A stretch of 64,000 bases of DNA from Tetracladium setigerum. Taxonomy: Eukaryota > Ascomycota > Leotiomycetes > Helotiales. Positions 21,642 through 33,618 of the stretch are shown piece after piece. Both the position numbers and the translations under genes were made by a program. The DNA is taken from NCBI GenBank assembly GCA_031472005.1, contig PZJY01000001.1:434001-498000 (forward strand), written 5' to 3'. Every line of letters begins with the position of its first letter. Position 1 is the stretch's first letter. The notes below the pieces were generated by a model. It was given only the letters and a program-made list of their open reading frames with translations, did not search any database and was not told where the DNA came from.

Positions 21642-23482
21642 ATGTATCTCATTTCTGTGCTTCGTTATGCACTTCTCGTTTTACTCCCACTCTGCTTAAG
21701 TCTGACAAGTTATCTATACCTATACCCTGTTTTTAGTCTCTCCTGTTCTTTCCCAACCCCTGAGCAAGATTCCAAGACAGCCTATCTCGACACGCTGCTC
21801 CAACATACTCCCTTTTCCCGAGAACCTGCGAGCAACAAAATCTCGCCATTCCGTCTCCTAGCCCTTGGCGATCCTCAGCTCGAAGGCGACACCTCGATCC
21901 CCGATCCAGAAGCCGCGAACTTTCCACATTTCCACAAGTTCTGGAAGGACGCCCTGCTTCTCGATGGCACAAGACACAGCCCTTTACAGAGATTACGCCA
22001 CAGCTTGCACGATTTGATCGATTTCTACCTCGATGACTTACCCAAAAGCTTCAAAGTTTACCGCAAGCGACTCGATCATATTGGCAACGATTACTATCTT
22101 GGTCACATATACCGAACCCTGCATTGGTGGGCTGTACCAACCCACGTTACAGTTCTAGGGGATTTGGTCGGAAGTCAATGGATAGATGATGAGGAATTCG
22201 AGAGCCGGGGCTGGAGGTACTGGAACCGCGTGTTCAATGGGGGAATCAAAGTGTCCGACGAAATTGCATCTGCTCCAGCAAAAGACTTTAATAAGACCAT
22301 GATACTGGGAGATGATGCGGCGACATGGAAGAAAAGGATTATAAATGTGGTGGGCAATCACGATATTGGATATGCGGGGGATTTGTCTCGCTCGCGAATG
22401 GAAAGATTTGCGAGGGTATTCGGGAAGCCGAATTACGAATTACGATTCCAACTACCTATGAACAATGCAAGTGCGGTCGCAGGAACAGATACAGAGGAAA
22501 GTATTGGGTTGGGAGACAGGCCTGTGCCCGAACTTCGGATCATTGTACTGAACGACATGAATCTCGACACCCCGGCCGGTTCTTCAGATATCCAGGGCGA
22601 AACATATGAATTCCTAAACGATGTGATTACCACCTCACAAGAAGTTTCCAGACCTGCCCACTTCACTTTGGTTCTCACACATATCCCACTCTACAAAGAT
22701 GCTGGAATCTGCGTCGATGCTCCGCTGTTCGATTTCTTCGAAAACGAATATTCCAATGGTATTAAAGAGCAGAACCACCTCTCTCGAGATGCATCAAAAG
22801 GTTTCTTGGAAGGGATATATGGCATGAGCGGAAATTCAGATGCTTCGGGTCAGGGCTTTGGCAGAAACGGGGTCATTCTCAATGGACATGACCACGAGGG
22901 ATGCGACACTTATCATTTTATCAATCAGAGCGCCACAACCGACAAGGAGTGGCAAGTAAGGAGATGGAAAGATGCAGTAGCCGGAAACATACACAAGGAA
23001 CCAGGTGTGCCAGGCTTAAGAGAAATCACGGTCCGGAGCATGATGGGAGATTTCGCTGGAAATGCAGGTCTACTAAGCTTGTGGTTCGATGAAGAGACCT
23101 GGGACTGGAGATTCGAGTTCTCAAATTGTGGTTTGGGAAAGCAACATCTCTGGTGGGTTGTACACGTTTTGGATTTGATAACTGTCTGTTTCGGTGTTGT
23201 GTATGTGGTTTTATTATCGGCCAAAGTCTACTAGAGGTGATCATCAACTCCTTGAAGATCGAACCCAAACCGGAAAGCGGAGAGGGCAGCTATCTCTCAA
23301 AAGTAAAAGCAGATTCTAAATCCGAATGCAGCCGTCTCAGCTCCTTGGGGAGTCCAGATGTGCTAGGAGGCTCGAATGGTAGGCTAGATGTACCAGGTGC
23401 AGGGAAGAAGAGTTTGCGCAAGAAAAGGAGCAGGACGAATCTGAAGCTGCCAGACGATGCTCATTCGGCAATTTCTCATTAA
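21642..23482 (+). CDS. ted1: Ted1-like metallophosphoesterase, apparent one-base deletion near the C-terminus
   Basis: ER membrane phosphodiesterase of the Ted1/MPPE1 type, which removes ethanolamine phosphate from GPI-anchor mannose and helps p24-dependent export. An N-terminal membrane helix (residues 6-30) precedes the calcineurin-like domain: GDPQLEGD near residue 76, GDLVGS, VGNHDIGYAGD, THIPLY and NGHDHEGC carry the metal ligands. A second membrane helix lies near residue 515. The first frame ends at 23232-23234. A second frame opens from before that point and runs to 23480-23482, giving a basic tail (KKSLRKKRSRT). The full span is one base short of a multiple of three, so a single missing base between about 23200 and 23234 would give a longer tail. 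The 530-aa short form is also possible. Confidence 0.8.
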
Positions 23483-23997
23483 GCACAGCACATTGTACTA
23501 TACTTTAGGTCTGATTTAGCTTAATATATCCAACGATTTATGATTGCAACAGGGCATTCTATCTCCAGTGATCAGAATTTACACCCCAGAGCTCACAGTT
23601 AAAGTGATGGCCTAAAGTTCTCATAAAAAGAATAGCCCTCCATCTATCAACTGCCTCAAGAGGCAATTCTGGTTCTTCGCTGGCTACCTTGCTACTTCCC
23701 TAGGTAGATAGCTGTACATTTTAACCAGGTCCAGCTATGGGACCACGTCTGTGAGCCAAACATCAAAGTACCTCCCCAATTTATTGATAGGCTCTCATCA
23801 CGACTTGTCTACTTTCGTACTCTTCATAATTTTCAGTTTCCCACTATGAACGTGAGTTGTATTGTCAAACTATACTCATGGTCCACGTGACTTGAAGCCA
23901 CATGCAAAGGCACCGAAGCTCAGGGTGGGCTGGTTTGACCCCGCCAACTTTCCTATCCAAATTATTTTCCGACACAAAACAACAAAGATTGCAAGCC
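23483..23997. promoter_or_regulatory. Intergenic region upstream of N-myristoyltransferase
   Basis: 515 bp between Ted1-like and NMT genes. An in-frame ATG at 23902 could extend the NMT by 32 codons (MQRHRSSGW...), but the extension is not typical for NMT. No specific control site is recognised. Confidence 0.4.
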
Positions 23998-25762
23998 ATG
24001 TCGTCCGAATCCAAACCAGAAAACACCTCGGCGCCTGGGGAAGACGCACCAGAAGTAACCGCAGACTCAACGACCGCCAAAACAGCGGAAGTCGACTCGG
24101 ATCACGAAGATGAAGAAGAAGCTGCCCCCGCTGCCGGCAGCAGTGTTCCAGCAAAGAAGAAGAAGTCAAAGAAGAAGCGCATAAAGGCTGCGCTTGGAGG
24201 TGGAAGTGGGGAGTCAGAAGCAGGTCCTTCGAGGGAGAGCATCGACAAATCAGTCAGCAGCATGAGTAACAACGACATCCAGGAATTGCTGAAGATGAAC
24301 CCCGCGTTGGCAGATCAGCTGGGTGTTGGAGCTGGTGCCTCGCCAAGTGATGCTGCGAATGCCTTGAGAAAGTTGAAGCTGGAGGACATCATGACTGGGT
24401 TGGCGGCGAGTGGGAAGAACGTGAAAGATATGGGGTCATACAAGTTTTGGGGAACGCAACCTGTGCCGAAGTTTGGAGAGACTGGGGAGATTAAGGAGGG
24501 ACCTTTCAAGATTATTGATCTGGAACGCGTGCCAACTGAGCCGGGACCACTGGTTGATGGGTTCGAGTGGGTTACTATGGATTTGACGGATGATGGAGAG
24601 CTGCAGGAAGTCTTTGACTTGTTGTATGGACATTTCGTCGAGGATGACGAGGGCATGTTCAGATTCAACTACTCCAAGCCATTCTTGAGATGGTAAGTTT
24701 GCTTTGCAAAATTCAAATAGGCTGTGCTAATATTCGTAGGGCACTCATGGCACCAGGCTGGCATAAAGATTGGCACGTGGGTGTACGCGCAACTGTGTCG
24801 CGAAAACTGGTTGCCTTCATCTCTGCAGTACCTGTAAACTTGCGAGTTCGCCAAGCAACAATTGTATGCTCAGAAGTCAACTTCCTTTGCATACACAAGA
24901 AGCTTCGTTCAAAAAGACTTGCACCGGTACTCATCAAGGAGATCACTCGGATATCATATCGTCGAGGCGTCTGGCAAGGACTTTACACCGGAGGAATAGT
25001 CCTACCAAAACCCATCAGCACCACCAGATACTTCCATCGCTCGATAGATTGGCAAAAGCTCAATGATGTTGGATTCAGCCCGCTTCCAGCGAATAGTAAG
25101 CCATCTTTTCAGGTCAGGAAATATGCCTTGCCAGATTATACGTCTACAAAAGGACTACGACCGATGCAGGCGAAGGATGTTGATGCCGTTCTTGATCTCT
25201 TGAAGCGTTATTTGACCAAATACGACATGGCACCGATCTTCACCAGGGAAGAAGTCGAGCATTGGCTTCTCACCAAGTCAGAAGACCAAGTCGTTTGGTC
25301 ATATGTTGTCGAGGTAAAGCTTCCACTATTCAATTCGCCAACAGTAACTAACTCGCTTAGGACTCCACAACCAAAAAGTTAACCGACTTCTTCTCCTTCT
25401 ACAACCTCGAATCCAGCGTAATCAACCACCCCAAACACAAAAATGTCCGAGCAGCCTATCTCTACTACTATGCCACTGAAGTGGCTCTTGTCCCTAATCC
25501 ATCGAGAGATGCACTCAAAGCCCGTCTCAACGAATTGATGAATGATGCTCTCATTCTTGCTAAGAAAGCAAAGTTCGATGTCTTCAATGCCTTGTCGTTG
25601 ATGGATAACTGCTTATTTTTGGCCGAGCAGAAGTTTGGCCCTGGTGATGGCCAACTTCATTACTATCTCTACAACTACATGGCTAACCCCATTGCTGGTG
25701 GCGTGGATGCCAAGAACAGAATTGATGAGAGTGGTAGTGGGGTTGGAGTTGTGATGCTGTGA
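23998..25762 (+). CDS. nmt1: Glycylpeptide N-tetradecanoyltransferase (N-myristoyltransferase)
   Basis: Transfers myristate from myristoyl-CoA to the N-terminal Gly of target proteins in the cytosol. Three exons (23998-24692, 24740-25313, 25361-25762) give 556 aa in frame; both introns are GT-AG, 47 bp each. The N-terminus is acidic then Lys-rich (KKKKSKKKR), a ribosome-binding feature of the family. The core includes MGSYKFWGTQPVP, FRFNYSKPFLRWAL, APGWHKDWHVGVR, SEVNFLCIHKKLR and the C-terminal end GVVML, whose carboxylate is catalytic in this family. Start was set at MSSES (23998); an upstream ATG at 23902 is in frame. Length is a little above yeast because of the longer N-terminus. Usually essential in fungi. 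Confidence 0.95.
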
Positions 25763-26014
25763 TCAAACCTCGTCTGGATATCATGTGCATGATGACTACT
25801 AGGTAGCCAGCTCGTTAAGATAGGAATCACTATGGTAGAACGATTCTAAACAATGAAATATATCATGCCTAAACTGTGCATTTCTAATGAAAATCCGTCT
25901 GAGAACGCCCCCTGTCCAGTCTAGGTAGTCCTCTATTCCATTTCATCTCGCGAGCTCCAAACTACTATGCCAGTTTAATTTCCACACAAGAGGGTATTTC
26001 CTTATTGTGTCCGG

Positions 26015-27540
26015 CTAGACACTTGATTCGGCAGTAAGCTTCTCCCCCTTCTCAATCATGCTCACTACCAGCTCATCATGCCACTTCATTTGCTCCACTA
26101 TTACCTCAACATGTCAGCAAACGCCTCCAGCTCCAACCACAAGGACTCAACGCAAAAAAGACCAAAGAAAATTACTCACGGAAGAAAACGTGGCCAACGC
26201 CCTCCTTCACAAACGACAAGCCCGGCTTCAAAAACTCAATCAGCTTCCTCCCATGAGGCACACTAATCATATTATCCTCCTCCCCATGCACAACCACAAT
26301 CCTCTCTCTCCCAACCTCATCGCCCATCTTCGCCAACTGTTCGGGACTCTTATGATGCCACCCTGCCGCAATCGCCTGCAACATAAAGCCCTTCTTCCCA
26401 AAAGCGTTTTTATCCATCTTCTTCGTCAACTCCTGCGCTGCCCAGCGCTCGTAGTTGGTGGCGAAGGTTTTGTACGGTCGGGGAAGCTTGGTGTCGGGGT
26501 CGATGGGGAAGGTTACGTTGGGCGTGGTAGTGCTGGGGACGATGGCATTATCGGGTTCGTCGAGCCAGTGTTGGGCGAACATGGAGTGGGAAGAGCTGAT
26601 TAGTGTGTCGTCGAGTGATTTGGGGATGAACATTTGGATGCGGTTCATCATGTTGGCGGTGAAGGAGGTAGTGTTTTCTATGTAGGCGCACGTGGAGAAG
26701 AGGGAGAGTGAGTTGACTCGGTTGGGGATTAGACAGGCCTGATTTTTTGTATTCGGCGTCAGTTCACTGGCTGTTCTATTTGTTTTATATGAGGATCGGG
26801 GCAGGTAGTCTTTTACGTACGATTTCCTGGCTAATCATTCCGCCCATTGACACGCCGACAATGTTGAGTTCTCGATCGTTAGTCCAGCCGAGTTTGTCAA
26901 TAATTTCAATCAGATCTTGAGCCATTTGTTTGGTGCTGTATCTCTGAAGTGGCTTGTCTGACTCCCCAATACCTTTTGGAGTGTTAGTTTACAATTCGTT
27001 TATTTGTGGAGTGCGATAACTCGATGAACATACCTCGATGGTCATTGACAAGACATGAATACTCATCTCCCTTCTCATGTCCAAACTCGAGAAGTTGTCG
27101 TTGCCATCCCCACTAAATTACTCTCATCAACATCTTCATCATATGCATCAAGACATATTAACGCATTTCTCCCACGTACCTTCACACCCCCAAGTCCAAC
27201 AATAAACTACATTTCAGTCAGCGCTCATTCTTCCATCTCAAATTCCGAGCGCTTGGCAACAATCTCAACAAAGATAATCACAAAATCGAAAACTTACAAC
27301 GAGCTTCTTCCTGCCCGTCCCATGAACCTCCCAGTCTATCCCCACCGGTCCACCCCTCCCAACAGCAACATCAGTCTTCCCACTCTGCGTCGGCGTCAGT
27401 TTCCACACCGCATCCGAATACGCAGTATGAGCCAATATCTCCGCCGCCGTCGGACGCAGCGGTGCCGATGCCCTTTGAGACTTCTTATTAGCTTTCGTCT
27501 TCGTTTTGTCCGCCTTTCTTGGAGTTGACGACGTCGCCAT
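26015..27540 (-). CDS. Alpha/beta hydrolase
   Basis: Six exons (27298-27540, 27180-27206, 27034-27112, 26821-26972, 26180-26738, 26015-26097) give 380 aa in exact frame. Exon 2 has just nine codons (FIVGLGGVK). After a Ser/Lys-rich N-terminus the fold reads VGLGG (oxyanion region), NDHRGIGESD, then the nucleophile elbow GVSMGG with the catalytic Ser. RIVVVHGEEDNMISV carries the Asp, and GVGHVFF the catalytic His. The C-terminus (ESSV) has no clear peroxisome signal. Such proteins range from esterases to epoxide hydrolase-like enzymes; the substrate is not evident. The first exon could start earlier at 27561. All introns have GT-AG ends and plausible branch sites. Confidence 0.85.
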
Positions 27541-28066
27541 TTCAAGCAAATACTGAAGCATGGAGAAGAAGAATAGGGAGGTGCTAGGATAAATATGGAG
27601 CTTACATTCTTTGAGATTAGTTATGAGCGTGGGTGGTGATGTTATGTAGTTGTGAGATTTAGGCCCCAGAGAGTGTTGAGAATTTGAGTTATGTAGGTAT
27701 GAGATGAGGTGAGACAGGCCGAGGCTTGTCGTGTTCGGTCTTAGCGCTCACAGGCTATTTGGGAAAAGCGGATGCTGTCTCGAAGTGACAACACCTCCCC
27801 ATTATTTGCTTCTGACGTTTTAAGCGATTATTCAGATCCACTGTCAGTCAGTCATACGTCAATCAAGCCAGTAGGCATCGGTATCAATTTCACTTCTTTC
27901 GGCATTTGGAATGATGTTGTGGGAGTCTTGGTCACGTGTTCAAAAGCGCATTGCACCGAAAAGAAAAGTAGGGACTCACTTCGCAACTACTCTGCAATGG
28001 GAGGAGGTACAGTGCTCTATTAGGATACCGTCATCTACCTCTTGCCTAATCTCACTACCGATAGTC
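27541..28066. other. Intergenic region
   Basis: 526 bp between the hydrolase start and the end of the next F-box gene. An 83-codon plus-strand frame (27772-28023) has no recognisable domain and no supporting context. Nothing else is seen. Confidence 0.4.
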
Positions 28067-29622
28067 TCAACTTTGGTTCACTTGTCGGGAGGACGACCTG
28101 TCTGAACCGGTAAAATCGAAAGAGAGTTGGACCCCCTGCCGCTCGTACTTTTTAGCAATATCATACCAAGACTGTTTCTCCTCCTCTTCAACAACAAATG
28201 TTTCGAATTGCACATCAATACTCCTCAGCTTAGACCCAGGCTGTAACAGATTGAGGCTTTGATGTAGAAAAGTGTCTATCCACACAGAAGCTTTGTTAAG
28301 TTTCAGCTGTTCCAATGATGTTGGGAAATGAGTGATGTTGAAATCATCTTCTAGTTCAATATATGGCGCTTTGCTGATAGAGTTATGAGAATATAGCTCA
28401 ATTATATTCGCCTCGATTTCTAGGATCCGAAGACGAGTGAATGCACGGAAAGATGGTATGATTACAGGGTCGTCTTCGCCCTCGTCGTTGCTAAGATTGA
28501 TGACGGCGAGCTCTTCTAGAGTATTGTGAAGATGGCTGATCAAACGAACCAATTCGAGTAAAGGAGATTTATGGAAAATATAATGTGAGTTATGGCGATA
28601 GCGAGCGTAATACTGCAAATGAAGACTTTCCAGGCGTTCACAACTCGGCAGTATCAGCTCTATCCCTCCCGGTTGTCGCAAGGTGCAGCCTAAGAGGCTC
28701 AGTTGCCGAACATGGGCCAGACTCTTCGGAATTGGGGGCTGATCTCGGGGTAATTGGACGAGCAAATTCCGCGAGCAGAGAAGGATCTGAGCGATGACAT
28801 TTCCAGAAATGAAATGATCTTACTGGTCATTAGCTTTAATATTTCCTGGCCTCCGCCACTCTTGTCGATGTCCAGGTGCCTCAAGCGCGAAAGTGAGTAA
28901 GAGACACCTAGAGACGATGTGTTGTTTTGAATTCGACTGGCCTCGGTTAGAACTGCGTATATCCAGCCTGGTTCGTCCACAGGTCCACGCAAGGTGATGG
29001 CCTCCAGGTTTGGCAGGAGAAGGAAGAGAAAGGCTGCGAAAGATCCAAAGTTTCGCGGACTCTTCATGTCCTGACACCAGTCCCCCATTTCCTTGTCAAA
29101 ATAAACGTGACGAAAGAGCGTGTACTGAATCCGGAATCCTTCTTTCCTTTCTTCATCCTCGTGGAAATATTCATTTAAGTGAGCTTGAATTTTTACATAA
29201 TGAGTGTCGGCTAATAGTTGGTAATCAATTTGATTCAAGTTTGGAGAATCATCTTCATGGCGCACATATTCGGCTGTAAAAGTCTTGACGTGCTGTGCAA
29301 GATGCGGCTTCTCCAAGATTGTTCGAAGAAGCAGCGGCATAGCTGTGCGTCTAGTATGCTGTGATTTTCTAATGTCAGTGATAGCAAGAGCTAAAAGGTA
29401 AATTCAAGACATCAGAAAAGAGTCCTCTGTATCCCAACGCAGTATCAAGTCCTAATGATAAATAAAATTGGATTCACGACATACCACAAATCTCGAGTAG
29501 AGCGTCCGCTCAACCAATCTATGAAAGGTCTTACAAGTAAGAGAGACAGCCAACATATCGGGTGTCATAAAATCGTGGAAGATTTGGTCGGCAATCTCTT
29601 GGGGAATCTCTAGAGATCTCAT
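28067..29622 (-). CDS. F-box/LRR-like protein, one apparent single-base deletion
   Basis: Exon 1 (29485-29622) encodes the F-box (LEIPQEIADQIFHDF... LTCKTFHRLVERTLYSRFVV); an ATG at 29712 is in frame upstream but would add an unusual leader. Intron 29359-29484 (GTATGT to CACAG). Exon 2 begins HTRRTAMPLLLRTILEKPHLAQHV and includes 'AAFLFLLLPNLEAITL' and further LRR-like units. The frame breaks at a run of five G on plus (28734-28738). One added C on the coding strand continues ISPPIPKSLAHVRQLSLLGC to the stop at 28067. The tail (YERQGVQLSFDFTG) matches the group. Exon total is one base short of a multiple of three. Same architecture as the 8.6-14.4 kb genes, about 15 kb away. Confidence 0.75.
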
Positions 29623-30174
29623 GGCCGCTGTTGATACACGTACTTTGGACAGTGGGTTGAAGGAGTATTGCGAGGGATAAATTTGGCCCGAGATTGGGCT
29701 TCTTTTTAGCACGAGTACTAGGCTCTAATATACGCCTTAACTTCAAACAGCCTTGTAATTTTGTCATGCCACAGAGACGTGGGTGGGTGTATGTAAGTTG
29801 CTTGAAGAGAGGAAGGAGTTGTGGTCTGATATTTCTGCACAGAGCAAGGCGGTGAGGGGACAAGGCATTTACTGCCGCAATTCCTTGCGAGAACATCACC
29901 ACCATCACTTCCAAGTATCTTGTCCATCTATATTCTAAATGTTTTCATTTCACGGTGGTAGAAAGAATTAATGAACATATTTATATGCTCACAGAAATCA
30001 TGCGGAGTGGAAATCAGGATTTGGTGCAAATATCAAATAGACGTCAAACTTCTAATGCATTCGACTACGCACTAAATACAGATATGCGAGACTCATATAT
30101 TTGATTTCGGTTACAATGAACAGATCTTGAATAGTAAAATTACCAGCATATTTCAGTTGGTACTAGATCTAAGA
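29623..30174. other. Intergenic region
   Basis: About 550 bp separating the F-box gene start from the end of the repeat-protein gene. AT-rich near 29930-30170, consistent with terminator sequence of the minus-strand gene. No additional gene is supported. Confidence 0.4.
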
Positions 30175-32513
30175 TCAGAAGAGACCTGCGAATAAAAGTG
30201 GAAGAGCAACATAACCAATCACTTGACGACCAGAGAAGCCTGAAGAAGCATCCCCCGTGAATTCAAGAATTGGATTTGCCGCACTGTCAGGCGTTGTTGT
30301 AGAGTCAGCAGCACCCGAGGTAGGCGTGGTTGAAGGTTCTGATACACCTTCGGGGCAGCTAGTTCACAAAAATGGTTAGCACACAGAGCCTTTCGAAATT
30401 TGTTGCTAGAATGAGACGGAAGAAATAGGAGGGTGAAACTTACTGCCAATGATCTCCATGTGGAGTACATGTTTGCGCGGCTTTGCGGGTAGAAGTTGTC
30501 AAGGTTGGGTTGGTACCAGCAACTGGAGCGGATCCAGGAGGAGATGTGGGCTCAGCTACTCCCTCGGGACAGCTTGATGATGATAGTTAGTACTGATATC
30601 TTTGATAATATTGTGTTATGATGGCTTAGGTTAACGTACTGCCAGTGATCGTCGTGAGCTACACATTCGGTGCCTTCAGCTCCTTCTTCGTGATCATCAT
30701 CATCATGGTCATCTCCTCCAGCTGGAGGAGCTGTTGGCTCGTCCACGCCTTCAGGACAATGCCAGTGATCACCGTGTGCTACGCATTCCTCGCTTCCCTC
30801 GTTGCCGCCATCGTTACCATTGTTATTGCCTCCGTCTGCAGGAGGAGGTGATGTTGGCTCTGGTACGCCTGGTGGGCAATGCCAGTGGTCGCCATGTGCC
30901 TCGCATTCAGTACTGTCCCCGTTACCATCATCATGTCCATCATCGTCTCCATGATCATCGTCATCGCCACCTTGAGAAGGAGGGTTATTTGGTTCTGGAA
31001 CTCCAGGTGGGCAATGCCAGTGATCGCCATGTGCTACACACTCTTCCCCATCATCCTCTCCGTCATCATTTCCATCGTCATGTCCATCGTCATGTCCATC
31101 GTTATCCCCATTGCCTCCCTGAGCAGGAGGAGAAGTTGGCTCGGGTACACCCGGTGGACAATGCCAATGATCTTCATGCGCCTCGCACTCGCCAGTAGCA
31201 GTCGTAGTTGGCGGATTGACCACTCCTCCTTTGGAAGTTGTGGAGGAGGTTTTGGCTGTTGTGGATTGAGTTGGTGGGTTGTTTGGTTCTGGTACGCCTG
31301 GTGGACAGTGCCAGTGATCGCCGTGCCTAAAACGGGGGATGTTAGTGAATGATACGGGCTTAGGGAGATATATTATTGACTTACGGTTCGCATGTACCTA
31401 CACCTCCTGCTGAGGTTGTGGTTTTCGTTGTCGAAATACTCACGCTCGTTCGTGAGGAGGCTAGAGTTGTCGAGACAGCAGGAGGGTCTGCTGGCTCTGG
31501 AACACCTGGCGGGCAATGCCAGTGATCTCCGTGTCTATCAACCAAAAAAATATTAGAATTTCGAACTGTGATGTTTAATTTTAATTACGGGGATGAGAAT
31601 ATCGATTGAACGATATATTAACTCACGGGGTACAAGTTCCCACGGGCGTTACAGAAGTGGTAGTTGTAGTCGATACTGGAAGTGAGCTGATGGCTGGAGG
31701 ATTAGTTGGCTCAGGAACACCTGGAGGACAATGCCCTTGGATAATAAATTAATATGACAATTCCAATAAGAGATGGCGTTGCACTCACAGTGATCACCAT
31801 GTGGCTCGCAAGTAGCAACCGTGGTAGATGCAGCTGAGGTCGAGATGACAGGAACACTAGAAGTGCTCGAAGGATATGGATCGCAGTGCCCTAAATATAC
31901 CTCATCAGTACACATAAAAGATTAAAAATATCATCAAAGACAACTCACAATGATCGTCATGGGGCGTGCAAAGAGACCCAGTGGGCGAAGGTGGCAGTGC
32001 CGGATTGACAGTCGTACTAGTTGGTCTAGCAGTGGAGCACGAAGTGATAGTAGCGATCGAGGTCGTGATGCTGAATCCCGCCTTTGTCAAAGCGTTGCTG
32101 TCGTAAATACCGTAACCAGTGAAGGATCCGCCGGATGGAATCGTGTAGATTGATGTCCATACCCAGACTCGAGTACCGGAGAAGGGAACGCCTGAGGTTG
32201 AGTGGAACTCGTTCTGTGAAGGAGAAGGAAGGGTTCAGTATGAGAAGAAAATAGATGGTTCCAGTGAGTGAAGCTGAGAATCGACTGACCATGGATGATT
32301 GAAAGGCTGCGCCATCAACAATGGAAGTTGATGCGAGCTCTAGGCGAGTGCTAGTACGAGTTCTGTAGAAAGAAAGTTAGTCCAGGATTCAAATATCGAT
32401 TGTATACGTGTTTCATGTGGAACTTACACGCATACTGGAGCAGTGACTGCTTGGGGAATAGCAGTAATCAAATGTCCTGAGACTAAGAGACCAAGGCTAA
32501 CTGACAGCTTCAT
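30175..32513 (-). CDS. Secreted GPI-anchored protein with ten C-x-x-H-x-D-H-W-H-C motifs
   Basis: Not a family I can name. Nine exons (32428-32513, 32290-32362, 31949-32213, 31789-31890, 31627-31735, 31385-31534, 30640-31326, 30444-30572, 30175-30358) sum to 1785 bases, exactly 594 codons plus stop. Residues 1-18 or so form a signal peptide. An N-terminal domain of about 130 residues (FSGTRVWVWTSIYTIP, then YDSNALTKAGFSITTS) leads into ten copies of C-[TEV]-[PA]-H-[GDE]-D-H-W-H-C. Nine of these are followed by P-[PE]-G-V-x-E-P. Linkers are Thr/Ser-rich early, then Asp/His/Gly/Asn-rich (HDDGHDDGNDDG type). The C-terminus (GFSGRQVIGYVALPLLFAG) fits a GPI signal. Three His, two Cys and acidic residues per motif suggest metal binding at the cell surface; this is inference. 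Confidence 0.85.
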
Positions 32514-33618
32514 GATTGCGGGTGCTGTAAGGTACGTCTTCTCTCAGGTGATGACAGAATCGATGTGCAAAGCGCTATGAAGAGAATCCATTGTCGGCGG
32601 GAATAGCTCTCTTTATGCCATTTACCAATCAGTCACTGCGGGATAAAATCCAGAGAGGTTGTGTTGTGGCGAGGAAAGTAGGCCAGGTACAGCAGCCCAG
32701 CTAGCTATTGTTGACAAACAAGAAAGAAATATTGGAACTTGGCTAACTCCCCCAAATCGCTCACCACCTTGATGGTTATACCTCGATGTATCGTAAATTT
32801 TCCTTGATGTGCAGTCAGTGCCAGCCATCTTCAATGATATGCCAAACAGAGAAATAATAATAAAAGCGTTCTTTCTGATGACCTTAAGATATCCAAAATT
32901 TAGTGAACCGAACACTGTCAGGAGAAAAGTTTAAAGCTAGAATTGGTTTCAAGTTGTCTTATATGCATACAAAATCAAACCCTTTTTCTTTTACGAAAAG
33001 TCCGTCTTCACTTCCTGGGACCAAACATTGTAGCTAGCTCCCAGTCTTGGTATTTTGCATTGGCGCTAACAAGGTAGCTTGGTATGATCACTCCACCCCA
33101 CGCCAAGCGGCTTACACGTTCAAAATGGCAAGGGAACCTGCAGTAGCCTTTCCCAAAACGTGAACTGGTGACTTGGAATTTTCCAAGCTTTTGTCTGACA
33201 GCTCTGACATCGCTTGGTTGTGGCAGTCTTGATGCTCGGTTAAAGGCTTGGGCAGAATCACAAGCAAAGATGGCTATCGCGGGATGCAGCCTTACGAGAA
33301 ACTTCATCCAACAAGGTATTCTCTAACTAGTTTGAGTGAAAGGGAACGAGGGGGAAATAGATTGAACTGCTGGTAATATAGATTGTTGTTTCAGTAATGA
33401 ACAAATCAAAGGAATAGTTTAGGAAATTTTGCGTGTCAACTTTGACAATTCGTTGTTGTTGATCTCCACCTTCCCTCAAGAATATCTATATAAAGTCCGC
33501 TTCGACTCCTCGATCAGAAACTATCTTTCTACTACCTCAAGCTTAGAGACAAAAGGAAATTGACCTCAAACACTCATCTCTTCATTTTTAAAAAAACACC
33601 AATCAAAACCCACACAAA
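32514..33618. promoter_or_regulatory. 1.1 kb divergent intergenic region
   Basis: Separates two divergent secreted-protein genes (minus start 32513, plus start 33619). The final 130 bases before 33619 contain CTATATAAAG (about 33487), a good TATA-like box, then a CA-rich leader, as in strongly expressed fungal secreted-protein genes. The remainder has no supported frame. Confidence 0.5.

Noticed and set aside
27772..28023. 83-codon plus frame upstream of the hydrolase
   Set aside because: No homology-like feature; overlaps intergenic DNA between two well-supported minus genes.
30645..31352. Long plus-strand frames over the repeat protein (154-157 codons)
   Set aside because: They are shadows of the repeated minus-strand motif; composition follows the reverse complement of HWHC/DDGH units.
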